Positions 5,106 through 6,908 of a DNA stretch of 6,908 nt are shown piece by piece. A program made the translations under genes and the position numbers. Position 1 is the first letter of the stretch. Each line of letters starts with the position of its first letter. The notes under the pieces were generated by a model. The model was not told the DNA's origin, ran no database searches, and saw only the letters and a list, made by a program, of their open reading frames with translations. The DNA is from Bacteroidales bacterium (GTDB lineage: Bacteria > Bacteroidota > Bacteroidia > Bacteroidales > UBA932): positions 1 to 6,908 of the forward strand of contig JAGDBY010000038.1 of NCBI GenBank assembly GCA_017958765.1, written 5' to 3'.

Positions 5106-6350
5106 ATGAAGCGGGCGTTTATTCTTCTGGTGCTGGTATCTCAGGCCGTTTGTGCTCAGCCGCGGATGAGTCTGGACAATTGCATAGAGTATGCTTTAGA
5201 ACACAATTTGCAACTCAAACAGCAGCAGATCGCCGTAGCATCGGAAGAAGACGCCCTTGTTCAATCAAAATTGGGTCTTCTGCCGTCGGTAGGGCTCGGA
5301 GCCGATTACTCCCTAAGCAGGGAGCAGACACGGCTCGGGGGCTCTCTGACGGTGAATATGACCCTCTTTGACGGATTGTTGGGACAGAGGAGAGTGGAGA
5401 GCGCCTACCTGTCTCTGGCAAAGGCGAGGAACGCCTCCGTCATCAGAGAAATGGAACTTAAGATTGCTGTGACCAAAGCGTTTCTGAGCTGTCTTCTTGC
5501 CAGGAGAGCCTCCCGGCTGGCTGACGAGAGTTATAGATCAGTGCTGCTCCAGAGGGATTTCATTGCAAAAAAAGTTGATGCGGGAGACAGGCCGGCAGGG
5601 GCGATGGCTGAGATAGATGCGGAGGTCGCAGCAACCTATTCTCTGACTGTAAGCAAAGCAGGGGAAGCCCTTCTTGCCCAAATCGACCTTACGCAGCTTC
5701 TGGAGTGGGACGGCCCGCTCCCTTTTGATATTGAAGAGCCTGAAGAAGAAGCTCTTGAGCCGCCCTCCGCGGATTACACCCTGATTATCGGGGACGCCGC
5801 TTTCCTGCCGGCCGTCTCTGACAGCGAATACGAACTGGAGCTCGCCCGAAAGCAGCTACAGATTGCTCAGTCGGGCCTCTTCCCCACCCTTACAGCATCG
5901 GCCGGCATCAATACCTTCTACTACCCCGAGATCTCCGATTCTTTCGGGGTTCAGATCAAGAATAACTACCTGTTCTCCGGCGTTTTCACCCTCTCCGTCC
6001 CCATCTTCAACCATTATTCCGCGGCGACCGCCGTAAAGAACGCGAAAGGGGCGGTCAGAATCCGTGAATTGCAGCTCAAAAGGGATATCCTTGAAGCCCA
6101 GAAGGAGTTGCAGCTGGCTGTGAATCAAGCGAATGTATTCTACCAGAACTATCTTGCCTCTGCCAGAAAAAGGGACGCTGCTACGGAGGCGCTGAGAATA
6201 AGTACGAAAAAGCTGGAGAGCGGTCTTGCCGCGGTATCCGACTGGATTCTCTCCAGAGATAAATATTCAGAGGCCCAGAATGAATACACGGCTACCTATT
6301 ATCAATATCTCTTCCAGATAAAAATCCTCGGCTACTACCTCGAGTACTAG
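5106..6350 (+). CDS. TolC-family outer-membrane efflux protein
   Basis: Outer-membrane channel of a tripartite exporter, forming the trimeric tunnel from periplasm to outside. It has 414 aa, within the usual 400-480. Residues 1-17 are a signal peptide (MKRAFILLVLVSQAVCA), with likely cleavage before Gln18. The -1 Val makes the Cys16 context a poor lipobox, so a lipoprotein is unlikely. The mature start SLDNCIEYALEHNLQLKQ matches the family. The internal repeat of the TolC fold shows as LGLLPSVGLGADYSL (57-71) and SGLFPTLTASAGINTF (256-271), with long helical stretches between. ATG 5106 is one base past the stop of precursor 2 and has no Shine-Dalgarno, so translation probably depends on termination-reinitiation. 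It should serve either the C39 transporter or a MacAB-like pump with the adaptor that follows. Confidence 0.92.
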   Translation: MKRAFILLVLVSQAVCAQPRMSLDNCIEYALEHNLQLKQQQIAVASEEDALVQSKLGLLPSVGLGADYSLSREQTRLGGSLTVNMTLFDGLLGQRRVESAYLSLAKARNASVIREMELKIAVTKAFLSCLLARRASRLADESYRSVLLQRDFIAKKVDAGDRPAGAMAEIDAEVAATYSLTVSKAGEALLAQIDLTQLLEWDGPLPFDIEEPEEEALEPPSADYTLIIGDAAFLPAVSDSEYELELARKQLQIAQSGLFPTLTASAGINTFYYPEISDSFGVQIKNNYLFSGVFTLSVPIFNHYSAATAVKNAKGAVRIRELQLKRDILEAQKELQLAVNQANVFYQNYLASARKRDAATEALRISTKKLESGLAAVSDWILSRDKYSEAQNEYTATYYQYLFQIKILGYYLEY

Positions 6351-6353
6351 GAG
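6349..6353 (+). promoter_or_regulatory. Orphan ribosome-binding site before the adaptor
   Basis: AGGAG overlapping the tolC-family stop codon. It is followed four bases later by AAG (6358-6360), where a start codon would be expected; an ATG there would need only T instead of A at 6359. Confidence 0.5.
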
Positions 6354-6357
6354 AACA

Positions 6358-6908
6358 AAGAGAAGTAAATACATCAAAATAGGCCTTGCAGCTATCTGTG
6401 CGGCCGTTATTGCAGTTATCGCAATCCCCGGAAAGGAGTATCCTTTAGTGGAGATCAGCCATCCCATCATATGCACCATAGAGGAGTCCGTCCCCGCTAA
6501 CGGCAGGATCAAACCGGTGGTGGAGGTGAAGATCTCCCCCGACGTCTCGGGAGAGATTATCGGGCTGTACTGTCAGGAGGGGGACGCCGTCCGCAAGGGG
6601 GACCTGCTTATAACCATCAAGCAGGATCTCTATATCTCCGCCGTCAACCGGGCCGAGGCCTCCCTGAACAGCACCAAGGCACAATTCTCCCAGCAGCAGG
6701 CACAGCTCTCCCAGGTGGAACTCAAGTACCTGCGTAACAAGCGGCTTTATGAAGACAGCGTCATCTCCCGCGCCGACTATGAGCTCTCGTTTGCCGAATA
6801 CAACATAGAAAAGGCCCGGCTGGAGGCTATCGGATATGCCGTAAAAAGCGACGAAGCCACTCTACAGGAGATGAAGGAGCAGCTCAGCAAAACCCTCATA
6901 TTCTCCCC
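6358..6908 (+). CDS. Periplasmic adaptor (membrane fusion) protein, MacA/HlyD type, N-terminal part; no standard start codon
   Basis: Inner-membrane-anchored adaptor linking a transporter to the TolC-like channel. The frame is open from 6322 to the right edge (183 codons from 6358). Counting from 6358: membrane anchor YIKIGLAAICAAVIAVIAI (5-23); lipoyl-like half motif KISPDVSGEIIGLYCQEGD and VRKGDLLITI (58-87); alpha-helical hairpin about 95-178 including LYEDSVISRADYE (130-142); and the start of the beta barrel at LIFS. The pattern is nearest MacA-type adaptors, so a MacB-like permease may follow. After the upstream stop (TAA 6319-6321) no ATG, GTG or TTG occurs in frame until GTG 6448, which has AAAGGAG (6432-6438) before it but would remove the anchor. 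The given start is the AAG where one base change restores ATG. Confidence 0.8.

Noticed and set aside
5106..5156. Lipoprotein signal in the TolC-family protein
   Set aside because: Cys16 is preceded by QAV; the -1 residue should be Gly, Ala or Ser, so ordinary signal peptidase cleavage before Gln18 fits better.
1..6908. CRISPR array, tRNA or rRNA genes, insertion sequence
   Set aside because: No regularly spaced repeats, cloverleaf-like stretch, rRNA motif or transposase frame was seen on either strand.

Overview
The window reads as a Bacteroidales-type chromosome segment, probably from a gut or rumen Bacteroidetes, though I cannot assign a genus. Three things support this: two good matches to the Bacteroidetes promoter pattern (TTTG, about 19-21 bases, TAnnTTTG); an isoleucyl-tRNA synthetase with the PSANGMPGIHH form of its ATP-binding motif; and a TolC-family protein whose N-terminus resembles those of Bacteroidetes.

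Layout. Positions 1-1865 (minus strand) hold the N-terminal 621 residues of ileS, which runs off the left edge. A 61-base gap with two interleaved divergent promoters leads to a CvpA-family membrane protein gene (1927-2412, plus). A 203-base gap follows, containing an 88-base element with inverted arms. From 2616 to the right edge, all genes are on the plus strand and tightly packed: a peptidase C39 (bacteriocin-processing) ABC transporter gene broken by an in-frame TGA; two very small genes for Gly-Gly leader peptides (59 and 53 aa); a TolC-family outer-membrane channel; and the start of a MacA/HlyD-type periplasmic adaptor that runs off the right edge.

How the parts fit. The C39 domain would cut each small precursor after its Gly-Gly, and the ABC transporter would export the core through an adaptor and TolC channel, as in microcin V secretion. 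The two cores are short, cationic, hydrophobic, cysteine-free, and each has one GxxxG motif. That is what a two-peptide (class IIb-like) bacteriocin would look like, and it is the most interesting content of the window. I recognise neither core sequence.

Two defects stand out. The transporter has a TGA exactly inside its Walker A motif (GKSG-stop-GKST) while the rest of the ATPase domain continues intact in frame. The adaptor has no ATG, GTG or TTG in frame before its membrane anchor, although an AGGAG sits at the right place. One base change each would explain both. They could mean recent decay of the export system, recoding, or errors in the sequence.
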